Part shown: positions 15,876 through 23,182 of the stretch, piece after piece
How positions within the stretch are numbered: position 1 is the first letter of the stretch
Layout: each line of letters opens with the position of its first letter
NCBI RefSeq assembly: GCF_900100315.1
Contig: NZ_FNFF01000005.1
Coordinates: 248,001-312,000, forward strand
Direction: 5' to 3'
Length of the DNA: 64,000 bases
From: Streptomyces indicus
GTDB lineage: Bacteria; Actinomycetota; Actinomycetes; Streptomycetales; Streptomycetaceae
Translations under genes and position numbers: made by a program
Notes under the pieces: model-generated
Told to the model about the DNA's origin: nothing
Seen by the model: only the letters and a program-made list of their open reading frames with translations
The model's database searches: none

Positions 15876-16154
15876 CTAGGAGGCCCCGGTCCCCCGGTGC
15901 TCGGCGGCGATCCCGAAGCGCTGCTGCTCGCCGGTCGCCGGCGCGGCCGGTGCCACCTGGGACACCGCGCTGATCACCGGCTCCGCATCGGGCGCGGCAC
16001 CCGCTTCCAGCTTCGCCAGGTCCTCGGCCGAGACCAGGGCGACGAGCGGCTTGCCGTGCCGGGTCACGACGACGCGCTCGCCGCCGTACACCACGCGGTT
16101 GATGAGGTCGGCGAGCTCTGCCCGGGCTTGCGTCACCGGAATCTCGTAGGCCAT
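15876..16154 (-). CDS. Phd/YefM-family antitoxin-like protein
   Basis: A 92-residue protein whose first 55 residues match the Phd/YefM fold: 'YEIPVTQARAELADLINRVV', then 'ERVVVTRHGKPLVALVSAEDL'. This domain binds DNA and usually represses a toxin-antitoxin operon. The C-terminal 35 residues are Ala/Pro-rich and not conserved. No toxin gene lies next to it: the gene ends at a terminator and upstream is the divergent clpP. It may be an orphan antitoxin or a regulator of the neighbouring gene. The ATG is six bases behind a TAGAAT -10 box, so a leaderless mRNA is likely. Confidence 0.85.
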   Translation of the reverse strand: MAYEIPVTQARAELADLINRVVYGGERVVVTRHGKPLVALVSAEDLAKLEAGAAPDAEPVISAVSQVAPAAPATGEQQRFGIAAEHRGTGAS

Positions 16155-16160
16155 GACCCC

Positions 16161-16166
16161 ATTCTA
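16161..16166 (-). promoter_or_regulatory. -10 box of leaderless antitoxin gene
   Basis: TAGAAT (minus strand) ends six bases before the ATG at 16154, with no RBS. Confidence 0.55.
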
Positions 16167-16180
16167 ACGTCACGTACGTC

Positions 16181-16197
16181 CTGTACATTTTTTACAG
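16181..16197. promoter_or_regulatory. AT-rich inverted repeat between antitoxin and clpP
   Basis: CTGTA and TACAG flank CATTTTT in a locally AT-rich stretch, 51 bases before the clpP start and 27 before the antitoxin start. It is a candidate operator for the divergent promoters. Confidence 0.45.
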
Positions 16198-16247
16198 AAC
16201 GGCGTGCGGGTGGCCGACCCGCGCCAACCCCTGAGCGGAGGTTTGCC

Positions 16248-16871
16248 ATGGCCTGGAACCGTTACGTGCTGCCGGAGTTCACCGAGCGCACCAGTCAGGG
16301 GGTGCGCACCCAGGACCCGTACGCGAAGCTCCTGGAGGAGCGGATCGTGTTCCTCGGAACGGCCGTGGACGACACGGCGGCCAACGACGTGATGGCGCAG
16401 TTCATGTACCTGGAGCACGCAGCGCCCGAGCGGGACATCTCGCTGTACATCAACTCCCCGGGCGGCTCGTTCAGCGCGATGACCGCGATCTACGACACGA
16501 TGCGCTTCGTCTCCTGCGACGTGGAGACGGTCTGTCTGGGGCAGGCCGTGACCTCGGCCGCGATGCTGCTCGCGGCCGGGACGCCGGGCAAGCGGTCGGC
16601 GCTGCCGGGAGCCCGGGTGGTGCTGCATCAGCCCCGGATCGCCGAGCCGGTCGAGGGGCAGACCAGCGATCTGGCCATCCAGGCGGACGAACTGCTGCGC
16701 ACGCGCGCCCTGTTCGAGGAGATGCTCGCGCGGCACACCGGGCAGGCACAGGAGACCGTGTCCGCGGACATCGAGCGGGACAAGATCTTCGACGCGTCCG
16801 CGGCCGTGGCGTACGGACTCGTCGACCGGATCGTGCCCAGCCGCAGGGCGCTCGCCGCGGAAGGCCGGTGA
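16248..16871 (+). CDS. ClpP-family protease subunit with altered nucleophile position
   Basis: A 207-residue ClpP-like protein (S14). It has 'YINSPGGS' (68-74), catalytic-type His127 in 'VVLHQPR' and Asp178 in 'IERDKIF'. In canonical ClpP the nucleophile motif reads G-Q-A-A-S with 25 residues to the histidine; here it reads G-Q-A-V-T-S, so Thr102 occupies the nucleophile place and Ser103 comes one residue late. The codons ACC TCG are unambiguous. It may be an inactive or regulatory subunit that assembles with other ClpPs, or a shifted-serine variant. GGAGG stands before the ATG. Streptomyces has up to five clpP genes; this one is not next to a second clpP. Confidence 0.88.
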   Translation: MAWNRYVLPEFTERTSQGVRTQDPYAKLLEERIVFLGTAVDDTAANDVMAQFMYLEHAAPERDISLYINSPGGSFSAMTAIYDTMRFVSCDVETVCLGQAVTSAAMLLAAGTPGKRSALPGARVVLHQPRIAEPVEGQTSDLAIQADELLRTRALFEEMLARHTGQAQETVSADIERDKIFDASAAVAYGLVDRIVPSRRALAAEGR

Positions 16872-16878
16872 TCGGGGA

Positions 16879-17208
16879 ATGTGGCCACCGCAGCCGCCAC
16901 CGCTGCCCGCACTCACGCGCGCCGAGGGCGAGTTGATCGACCGGTATCTCGAAGTGGTCGACCTCCTCGGCCGGATCAATCCCGCACGCGGCCGCGACAC
17001 CTACAGCGGTCTGCGCGCCGCCCAGGCCCTGGTCGCGAAGGCCGTGGAGCTGCGGGACGCGCTGGACGCCATGCATCACCGCGGTGAGAGCGAGGTGCAC
17101 GCGGCGACCCTCGCCCGTGCGCTGCGGGTGCTCGACGGGGAGCGGCGCAGCGGGCGGGTCGCCCTGCCGCCCGTCGCGGGCACCCCAGTCGACGAGGTGG
17201 ACGGCTGA
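16879..17208 (+). CDS. Conserved hypothetical protein (109 aa)
   Basis: A 109-residue protein starting seven bases after the clpP stop, so it is almost certainly co-transcribed with clpP. After a Pro-rich start ('MWPPQPPPLPAL') it is mostly alpha-helical: 'RAEGELIDRYLEVVDLLGRI', then 'LRAAQALVAKAVELRDALDAM' and 'HAATLARALRVLDGERRSGR'. No signal peptide, membrane segment or known motif was recognised. Position suggests a partner or adaptor for the variant ClpP, which is inference only. Confidence 0.7.
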   Translation: MWPPQPPPLPALTRAEGELIDRYLEVVDLLGRINPARGRDTYSGLRAAQALVAKAVELRDALDAMHHRGESEVHAATLARALRVLDGERRSGRVALPPVAGTPVDEVDG

Positions 17209-17313
17209 AGAGGCGTCTGCATGCGCCTTCTGGTAGCCCGAACGCGCTCCCCCTGATGGCGTAATCATGGGGCAGACGAACGTACGAGAAATGTTGCGCA
17301 AGGCCTGCACGCG

Positions 17314-17342
17314 CCAGCCGGAATGATTCATTCCGCCGCTGG
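17314..17342. promoter_or_regulatory. Long palindrome in a gene-free region
   Basis: GGAATGATTCATTCC (17320-17334) is a perfect 7+1+7 palindrome, extended outward by CCAGCC on the left and G-cc-GCTGG on the right. It lies in the 540-base gap between the clpP operon and the NlpC gene. It could be an operator or an RNA hairpin; no matching known site was recognised. Confidence 0.55.
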
Positions 17343-17485
17343 TACGCGGGTCGTCGCGGCGCCGATCTCTGCGCGTAACCAACCCTTGTCCACCCGAACG
17401 GGTCAGCCGTGAGGAGCCTCACAAACGGTCGTTTCTGCTCGGAAATCGGCCCGGCGGTGCGTGAAGATCCCTTCCGACGACAAGC

Positions 17486-17504
17486 CCCCGCCGCAGCGGC
17501 GGGG
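17486..17504. promoter_or_regulatory. GC-rich hairpin in the NlpC leader region
   Basis: CCCCGCCGC and GCGGCGGGG flank a single A; the practical stem is seven base pairs with a five-base loop. It sits upstream of the riboswitch and may end an upstream transcript or be part of the leader. Confidence 0.35.
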
Positions 17505-17599
17505 CGGTCCGGGTGGACGCCGAGTCCTGCCGCCGCTCGGATGCCAGGTCGACATCGGTGGACCGGCAGGAGTGGAGGACCCGAGCAGTACGGGGCTCA

Positions 17600-17732
17600 G
17601 GAGTCTGTCGAAACGGCAGGTTCCGGCCCCTTGGGGTGAAGTCGCCGGACCGGCGCGGCAGTCGAGCCGTGGCGGGATGGCGGCCGGGCATTCTTCGTTG
17701 CCCGAATCCGACAGGTCATCCTTCACAGGCGG
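17600..17732 (+). ncRNA. ydaO-yuaA (cyclic di-AMP) riboswitch
   Basis: The leader of the NlpC/P60 gene contains the conserved pieces of this riboswitch in order: 'CGGCCCCTTGGGGTGAAGTC' near 17625-17643, a central stem, and the 3' block 'CCCGAATCCGACAGGTCATC' with a closing 'CACAGGC' (17701-17730). In actinobacteria this element commonly precedes cell-wall hydrolase genes and binds c-di-AMP, usually turning expression off. It ends about 18 bases before the start codon. Boundaries are approximate because they were judged by eye; the conserved 3' block and the target gene support the call. Confidence 0.8.
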
Positions 17733-17749
17733 CTGACGAAGGGTTGCGC

Positions 17750-18223
17750 ATGACTGCGCGTCATCGTGTTCCGTCTCTGATCACGCGGGCCGGGAGCGCT
17801 TCGGCGCTCACGCTCGCGGTAGTCGGCGGCACCGTTCTCGTACCAGGAGCAGCACACGACGCCGAGGCCGCGACCGCGGCCACCAAGGCCGTTCAGATCG
17901 CCGCGTCGAAGAAGGGGTCGCCGTACAAGTACGGGGCCACCGGACCACGCAGGTTCGACTGCTCGGGGCTGACGCTCTACTCGTACAAGCGCGCCGGCAA
18001 GAAGCTGCCGCGTACGGCGGCGGCCCAGTACAACAAGACCCGGCACATCCGGGCGAGCCAGCGCAAGCACGGGGACCTGGTGTTCTTCCACTCCGGCCGG
18101 AACGTGTACCACGTGGGCATATACGCCGGGAAGGGCCGCATCTGGCACTCCCCGAAGCCCGGTTCGAAGGTGCGTCTGGAGAAGATCTGGACGAAGAGCG
18201 TGTGGTACGGGCGCGTCCGCTGA
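17750..18223 (+). CDS. Secreted NlpC/P60-family cell-wall hydrolase
   Basis: A 157-residue protein with a signal peptide (about 1-43, ending near 'HDAEAATA') and one NlpC/P60 cysteine peptidase domain. The catalytic triad is Cys71 ('RFDCSGLT'), His121 ('VYHVGIYAG') and His133 ('IWHSPKPG'). Relatives cut peptide stems of peptidoglycan outside the cell. The protein has no extra wall-binding domain and is very basic, which may aid wall attachment. A GAAGGG RBS precedes the ATG. Expression is probably controlled by the c-di-AMP riboswitch in its leader, and a strong terminator follows. Confidence 0.93.
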   Translation: MTARHRVPSLITRAGSASALTLAVVGGTVLVPGAAHDAEAATAATKAVQIAASKKGSPYKYGATGPRRFDCSGLTLYSYKRAGKKLPRTAAAQYNKTRHIRASQRKHGDLVFFHSGRNVYHVGIYAGKGRIWHSPKPGSKVRLEKIWTKSVWYGRVR

Positions 18224-18251
18224 ACGGGCGCCCTGCCCAAGTGAGTTGAGC

Positions 18252-18298
18252 GGCACGCCGTCCCGCCTCCTGACGACGCGGAGGCGGGACGGCGTGCC
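18252..18298. terminator. 19-bp-stem terminator between nlpC and lysE
   Basis: GGCACGCCGTCCCGCCTCC (18252-18270) pairs perfectly with GGAGGCGGGACGGCGTGCC (18280-18298) around a 9-base loop. It separates convergent genes and probably works in both directions. Confidence 0.88.
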
Positions 18299-18345
18299 AG
18301 GGGCGCGGTGGACCGGGCGGCCGGCAGCCGGTGCCGTCCGGGCTG

Positions 18346-18978
18346 TCAGCCCGTCAACGGGGCGATCAGCAGACCGAGTCCCAGCGCCGTGAGGGCGATC
18401 CCGGTGGCGGCCTCCACGGTGCGGGCGGCGCGCGGCCGGCGCAGGAGCCGGCCGAGGCGGTCCACCAGGAGCGCGACCGCCGGGAACCACAGCAGGGCGA
18501 GCACGACGACGATCGTCGCGAGCAGCAGCGTGCGGGGCAGCGCGGACCCCTGGTCGGGGACGAACTGCGGCAGGATGCTCAGGAACGTGATCGACGCCTT
18601 GGGGTTGAGGGCGTTGGTGAGGAAGCCCTGGCGCAGCGCGGCCGCGGCGGTGAGCCGGGGTACGGCCTCCGGCGCCTCGGCCGTCTCCGTACGGGGGCGG
18701 CGCAGCGCCAGCAGCGCCTGGACGCCGAGGTGGAGCACGTACGCGGCGCCGATCAGCTGCAGGGCGCGGAAGAGCGTGGGCAGGGCGGCCAGGACCGCCG
18801 CGACGCCCGCCACGGCAAGCACGGTGTGCAGCAGCAGGCCGGCGGCGATCCCGAAGGCGCTGGCGAGACCTGCTCTGCGCGAGACGAGGGCGCCGCGCAC
18901 CACCACGGCGAAGTCGGCACCGGGCAGGGCGACAAGACCTGCGGCGAGCAGCGTGAAGGCGAGCAGCGTGGCGTCCAT
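18346..18978 (-). CDS. LysE/RhtB-family amino-acid exporter
   Basis: A 210-residue transporter with five to six hydrophobic helices. The family start 'LLAAGLVALPGADFAVVVRG' and the central 'QGFLTNALNPKASITFLSIL' (the G-x-x-x-N-x-x-N-P-K motif) are clear. Relatives export basic or small neutral amino acids. It is divergent from a LysR regulator at 19063, the standard arrangement for LysE/LysG pairs. ATG 18978 is chosen because the first helix starts immediately; the longer open frame into the lysR gene is antisense. Substrate cannot be told. Confidence 0.92.
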   Translation of the reverse strand: MDATLLAFTLLAAGLVALPGADFAVVVRGALVSRRAGLASAFGIAAGLLLHTVLAVAGVAAVLAALPTLFRALQLIGAAYVLHLGVQALLALRRPRTETAEAPEAVPRLTAAAALRQGFLTNALNPKASITFLSILPQFVPDQGSALPRTLLLATIVVVLALLWFPAVALLVDRLGRLLRRPRAARTVEAATGIALTALGLGLLIAPLTG

Positions 18979-19049
18979 GGCCCCAGCCTGCCGCCGTACA
19001 GCCTTCAGCAGGTACTTGCAATCTTGAAGGTCTGCCTTAAGCGCTGCTT

Positions 19050-19055
19050 TAGGCT
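19050..19055 (+). promoter_or_regulatory. -10 box of leaderless lysR gene
   Basis: TAGGCT ends seven bases before the ATG at 19063. The same gap has an imperfect inverted repeat CTTGAAGGTCTGCCTTAAG (19023-19041) that may be the LysR operator controlling both genes. Confidence 0.5.
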
Positions 19056-19062
19056 GGCTCCC

Positions 19063-19989
19063 ATGTACGACCCGACCCGTCTCGCCGCGCTCGTCGCCGT
19101 GTCCGAAGCAGGTTCGATCACCCGGGCCGCCGAGCGGCTGGGATACACAGCTCCGGCGCTGTCGCAGCAGCTGGCCAAGCTGGAGCGGGAGGCGGGCACG
19201 GTGCTGCTCGTACGGCATCATCGTGGCGCGCGCCTCACGGCGGCCGGTGAGCTCCTGGTCGCGCGGGCGCGGCGGGTGCTCGACGAGCTGGACCGGGCGC
19301 GGCACGAACTCGCGCAGTTGTCGGGCCTGTCCGGTGGACGGCTGCGGATCGGGACGTTCCCCTCGGCGGGCATCCATCTGCTGCCGCCTGCGCTCAGCGC
19401 GTTCCGGCGGGCGCATCCCGATGTGGAGCTGTCGGTGGCGGAGTTCGAGCCGCCGGCCGGGGTGTCGGCGGTGGCCGACGGTGCGGTCGACCTGGCCCTC
19501 ACGCACACCTACGAGCCGGCCGATCCGGAGCCGCTGCCGCGCTCCGTACGCGCGGAGGTGCTCCTGGTCGAGGAGTTGGTCCTGGTGACGGCGCCCGGGC
19601 ACGCACTCTCGGCGGGCACGGACCGGCTGCCGCTGACCGGCCTCGCGGGGCAGCCGCTGATCTCGATGGCGCCGCACCACCCGCGGCGCCGCGGGGTCGA
19701 GGCGGCGCTCGCGGCGGCCGGGGCGGCGCCCGCGGTCGTGATGGAGACGCCGGGGTACGCGGTCGTGTGCGCGCTGGCGAGCGCCGGGCTCGGGGTCGCG
19801 GTGGTGCCGGAGATGGTGGCGCGGATGGCCTCGACTCCCGTGGGGGTACGGCGACTTGAGCCCTCGACGCTGCGCCGGACGATCTCAGTGGTGCACCGGG
19901 CGGAGGAGACCGATGCCGCCGCGGGAACGCTCCGCGCCTTGCTGCGCGGAGCGTTCGGGCGGACGGGAGGCGGGGTCGGGGCGGTGTGA
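19063..19989 (+). CDS. LysR-family transcriptional regulator, likely controller of the adjacent exporter
   Basis: A 308-residue LysR regulator. The winged HTH spans about 3-62 ('RLAALVAVSEAGSITRAAER', then 'LGYTAPALSQQLAKLERE'). The rest is a periplasmic-binding-like effector domain with 'GRLRIGTFPSAGIHLLPPAL' and 'LASAGLGVAVVPEM'. The HTH and divergent lysE-like gene make it a LysG/ArgP-like sensor of an exported amino acid. No RBS is seen; a -10 box lies seven bases upstream, so translation is probably leaderless. Confidence 0.93.
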   Translation: MYDPTRLAALVAVSEAGSITRAAERLGYTAPALSQQLAKLEREAGTVLLVRHHRGARLTAAGELLVARARRVLDELDRARHELAQLSGLSGGRLRIGTFPSAGIHLLPPALSAFRRAHPDVELSVAEFEPPAGVSAVADGAVDLALTHTYEPADPEPLPRSVRAEVLLVEELVLVTAPGHALSAGTDRLPLTGLAGQPLISMAPHHPRRRGVEAALAAAGAAPAVVMETPGYAVVCALASAGLGVAVVPEMVARMASTPVGVRRLEPSTLRRTISVVHRAEETDAAAGTLRALLRGAFGRTGGGVGAV

Positions 19990-20014
19990 CGTGGAGGCTC
20001 CCAAAAGCCTCAGG

Positions 20015-20371
20015 TCAGGCACTGCGCCTGCTGCCCGAGCGGCTCAGCACCCGGGCGCCGAGTGCCATGGCCGCGAGGCCGAGCGGGATGGCGATCACCG
20101 CGCCGACCTGCCCGTTGCCGGTGCCCGGGCCGCCGTCGGAGGTGGCCAGGTGCAGGATCGCGAGGAAGGTGCCGGCCAGGCCGACCGCGAGGGCGGACAG
20201 GGCGCCGGTCCGTGCGCCGACGACGCGGACGCGGCCCTTCGTCGCGGCGAGCGCCAGCCAGCCGAGCGCCAGGCCCAACAGGCCGGTTCCCAGAGCCAGG
20301 TTGGCGCCGGTGCGGCCGTCGCCGATGACTCCGCCCTCGGCGGCGGACAGCAGGATCTGTGTCGCGTTCAT
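20015..20371 (-). CDS. Small four-helix membrane protein (DUF6223-like)
   Basis: A 118-residue membrane protein. After 'LLSAAEGGVIGDGRTGANLA' it has about three hydrophobic helices ('LGTGLLGLALGWLALAA', 'ALSALAVGLAGTFLAILHL', 'VGAVIAIPLGLAAMALGARV'). I associate the N-terminal motif with the DUF6223 family of actinobacteria, from memory. GAGGAG precedes the ATG at good distance. It is convergent with the lysR gene (25-base gap). No function is known. Confidence 0.78.
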   Translation of the reverse strand: MNATQILLSAAEGGVIGDGRTGANLALGTGLLGLALGWLALAATKGRVRVVGARTGALSALAVGLAGTFLAILHLATSDGGPGTGNGQVGAVIAIPLGLAAMALGARVLSRSGSRRSA

Positions 20372-20605
20372 GCGTGCTCCTCGGTCGGGGATCCAGCGGG
20401 CTCTCCCGGTGGATCGAGGGGTCTGTCGTACTGCTTCGAGACTGCCGTCGGCGCAGGTCCGGGTCGTCCGCCGGACGCAGACACTTCGCGCTGCTGCGGG
20501 CGCCGCACGCGGCTACCGCGGATGTGGCAGCACTCCCCCGCCTACCGCGCCCGTAGTAGCCGGCTGATCGTCCACCGGCACGACTCGCCGCGCCGGGGCC
20601 GCGGC

Positions 20606-20611
20606 TAGGGT
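20606..20611 (+). promoter_or_regulatory. -10 box of leaderless histidine kinase gene
   Basis: TAGGGT ends six bases before the ATG at 20618; no Shine-Dalgarno sequence intervenes. Confidence 0.55.
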
Positions 20612-20617
20612 GCGGTC

Positions 20618-21763
20618 ATGGACATAGGTGCGGCCCTCGCCGCCGGGCGTGCGCGCGTACCGGCCCGGGCCACGGACTGGCTGGTCGCCGTGGCCGTGGC
20701 GGCGCTCCTGCTCGGCAGCGGGCTCGCCGGACCGGGACCCGGCGGGGGTGCGGAACTTGCCGGGTGCGTGCTGCTCGCGGCGGGCGGGCTCGCGCTGGCG
20801 GCGCGGGGCAGGGCGCCGGTCGCCGTGCTCGCCTTCACCGGGCTGTGTGCGCTCGGCTACCAGACGGCCGGGTTCGAGGTGCTGTCCGTGGCCTATCTGG
20901 TCGCGGTGTACGGCGCGGTCCGGGCCGGCCGCCATCTCGTCACGGTGCTGACCTCCGTGGCGCTCTTCGTCCTCCTCCATGTCTCCGCACTCCTCTTCTA
21001 CGACGGTCCGGCGCGCGAGGCACTCGCCCAGGCCCGCGGCACGCTCGAAGTCGCCTGGCTGATCGCGGCGTTCGCGGCGGGCGAGGCGCTGCGCCAGGCG
21101 GAGCGGCGCGCGCGGGAGGCGGAGCGCAGCCGCGAGGAGACGGCCCGGCGGCGCGCGGACGAGGAACGGCTGCACATCGCACGGGAGTTGCACGACTCCC
21201 TCACCCACCAGATCTCGATCATCAAGGTGCAGTCCGAGGTCGCGGTGCATGTGGCGCGGCGGCGCGGCGAACAGGTTCCCGAAGCGCTGCTCGCGATCCA
21301 GGAGGCGGGCCGCGAGGCCACCCGGGAGCTGCGGGCGACACTGGAGGCGCTGCGCGACGACGACACCGCGCCGCCCCGCGGGATCGAGGACATCGAGGAG
21401 CTGGTCCGGCGAGCCTGCCGCGGCGGGCTCACGGTGCAGCTCACCGTCGAGGGTCAGGAAGCGGACGTCCCGGCGGCGGTGGGGCGCACCGCGTACCGGA
21501 TCGTGCAGGAAGCACTCACCAACGTCGCCCGGCACGCGCACGCCGCGCACGCCCGCGTCCTGATCGACCACCGGCCCGGCACCCTGACCGTCCAGGTCGA
21601 GGACGACGGCCGGGCCACCGCGGACGCCCCGCCGGAGCCGGGCCTCGGTCTGCTCGGGATGCGCGAACGCGTCACCGTGCTCGGCGGCCGGCTGCGGGCC
21701 GCGCCGCGGGCCGTCGGAGGGTTCACCGTCCGCGCGGAACTGCCTGTGGAGCGTGCCCGATGA
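20618..21763 (+). CDS. NarL-type two-component sensor histidine kinase
   Basis: A 381-residue membrane-bound kinase. About four to five N-terminal helices (20-155) with little extracellular loop act as the sensor, then a coiled linker ('ERRAREAERSREETARRRAD'), the HisKA_3 dimerisation box with phospho-acceptor His192 ('ARELHDSLTHQ') and an HATPase domain ('EALTNVARHA', 'GLGLLGMRERV'). It overlaps the next gene, its response regulator, by ATGA. The signal is unknown; membrane-embedded sensors of this type often respond to envelope stress or antibiotics, but no target gene is adjacent. Confidence 0.95.
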   Translation: MDIGAALAAGRARVPARATDWLVAVAVAALLLGSGLAGPGPGGGAELAGCVLLAAGGLALAARGRAPVAVLAFTGLCALGYQTAGFEVLSVAYLVAVYGAVRAGRHLVTVLTSVALFVLLHVSALLFYDGPAREALAQARGTLEVAWLIAAFAAGEALRQAERRAREAERSREETARRRADEERLHIARELHDSLTHQISIIKVQSEVAVHVARRRGEQVPEALLAIQEAGREATRELRATLEALRDDDTAPPRGIEDIEELVRRACRGGLTVQLTVEGQEADVPAAVGRTAYRIVQEALTNVARHAHAAHARVLIDHRPGTLTVQVEDDGRATADAPPEPGLGLLGMRERVTVLGGRLRAAPRAVGGFTVRAELPVERAR

Positions 21764-22422
21764 TCCGAGTCCTGCTGATCGACGACCAGCCGCTGATCCG
21801 CAGCGGGTTCCGTGCGCTGCTCGACCTCGAGGAGGACATCGACGTCGTGGCCGAGGCCGCCGACGGCGAGGCGGGTCTGGCGCTCGTACGGCAGCACGTA
21901 CCCGACGTCGTCCTGGCCGACATCCAGATGCCCGTGCTCGACGGCATCGAGACCACCCGGCGGATCGCCGCGGACCCGTCCCTGTCCGCCGTGCACGTGG
22001 TGATCCTGACGAACTACGGCATGGACGAGTACGTGCTCGACGCGCTGCGGGCCGGTGCGGCCGGCTTCCTCGTCAAGGACATCCTGCCGGAGGACCTGCT
22101 GCACTCGGTCCGGGTGGCGGCCCGCGGCGACGCCCTGCTCGCCCCGTCGATCACGCGCAGGCTCATCCACCGCTTCGTCGCCCAGCCGCAGGCCGCCGTC
22201 ACGGGCACGGGTCTTGACGAGCTCACCGGACGGGAGCGGGAGGCCGTGGCGCTGGCCGCGCAGGGGCTCTCCAACGACGAGATCGCCGACCACATGGTGA
22301 TCAGCCCGCTGACGGCGAAGACGCACATCAACCGGGCGATGACGAAGCTGCACGTGCGCGATCGCGCCCAACTGGTCGTCCTGGCCTACGAGTCGGGGCT
22401 CGTGACGCCGCGTACCCCCTGA
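21760..22422 (+). CDS. NarL/LuxR-type response regulator
   Basis: A 220-residue response regulator: receiver domain with phospho-acceptor Asp54 ('VVLADIQMP') and Lys near 'GFLVKDILPEDL', and a C-terminal LuxR-type HTH ('LTGREREAVALAAQGLSNDE', then 'PLTAKTHINRAMTKLH'). It starts inside the stop codon of the kinase gene, so the two are translationally coupled partners. Targets are not evident. Confidence 0.96.
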   Translation: MIRVLLIDDQPLIRSGFRALLDLEEDIDVVAEAADGEAGLALVRQHVPDVVLADIQMPVLDGIETTRRIAADPSLSAVHVVILTNYGMDEYVLDALRAGAAGFLVKDILPEDLLHSVRVAARGDALLAPSITRRLIHRFVAQPQAAVTGTGLDELTGREREAVALAAQGLSNDEIADHMVISPLTAKTHINRAMTKLHVRDRAQLVVLAYESGLVTPRTP

Positions 22423-22466
22423 ACGGCGCGGGCTCGGCGCTGGATCGGTGCCGCCGCCGACCGGCC

Positions 22467-22898
22467 TCAGCTCTGGACCGGCGCCGTCCAAGGCAACGCG
22501 ATCCACACCGTCTTGCCGCCCTCCGCCGTGGCGTTCACCGACAGGCGGCCGCCGCACTCGGCGGTGAGCCAGCGGATGATCACCATGCCGCGCCCGTTGT
22601 CCTGCTGGACCGCGGCGGGCAGCCGCTTGGGGAAGCGGGGGTGGCTGTCGGTCACCCCGATGCGCAGCTGCTCGTCGCGCTCCAGCTCCACGTCCACCGT
22701 GAAGGTGGGCGACTGGCCGAAGGTGTGCTGTACGGCGTTGGTGGCCAGTTCGGAGACGATCAGCCGGACGGTGTCGGCCACTTCGGCGTCGCCGGGCAGC
22801 CCCCACTCCGAAAGCACGTTGATCACGTAGTTCCGTGCCGCGGACACCGAGGCGGGATCGCTCGGCAGCGTGACGGATGCTTCCTGGTGGTCTGCCAT
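22467..22898 (-). CDS. RsbW-like ATP-binding protein (serine kinase-type HATPase)
   Basis: A 143-residue HATPase_c_2 protein, the type that acts as anti-sigma or anti-anti-sigma kinase. Motifs: N-box 'LIVSELATNAVQHT' and G1 box 'DNGRGMVIIRWL'. It lacks any sensor domain. It is divergent from the XRE-DUF5753/DUF397 pair at 23183; the three gene types recur together in Streptomyces (as near abaA), suggesting one regulatory module. ATG 22898 is chosen by family length; an upstream extension to 23015 is open but lacks similarity. Confidence 0.85.
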   Translation of the reverse strand: MADHQEASVTLPSDPASVSAARNYVINVLSEWGLPGDAEVADTVRLIVSELATNAVQHTFGQSPTFTVDVELERDEQLRIGVTDSHPRFPKRLPAAVQQDNGRGMVIIRWLTAECGGRLSVNATAEGGKTVWIALPWTAPVQS

Positions 22899-23041
22899 GG
22901 CGACGCTGTCCCTTTCCCACCGGGGCCGATCCGGCGCAGGGCTGGCCGGAATGCGAATCACCTGAATCACGGAGTGCCCCGGACTGGTGCTTCGCGCCAG
23001 ACTGCCACTACCCAAGCGCCAACACGTGCCGATCCCCCAAG

Positions 23042-23051
23042 ATATGCATAT
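23042..23051. promoter_or_regulatory. ATATGCATAT palindrome in divergent regulatory gap
   Basis: A perfect 10-bp AT-only-flanked palindrome, striking in DNA of this GC content, within the 284-base gap between the RsbW-like and XRE genes. It probably marks a promoter or operator. The rest of the gap shows no gene. Confidence 0.4.
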
Positions 23052-23182
23052 ATCTGTCGCTCGAAGCGGTGAACTCTGCTACGGAAGACCGTATTTGGGA
23101 GCGACACTGACCCATCGGCTGCACGGGCCGCCGCCCCCGCCGATGGAAGGCCTCCGCCCACGCCGACCGGAAGGAGCAGGGC

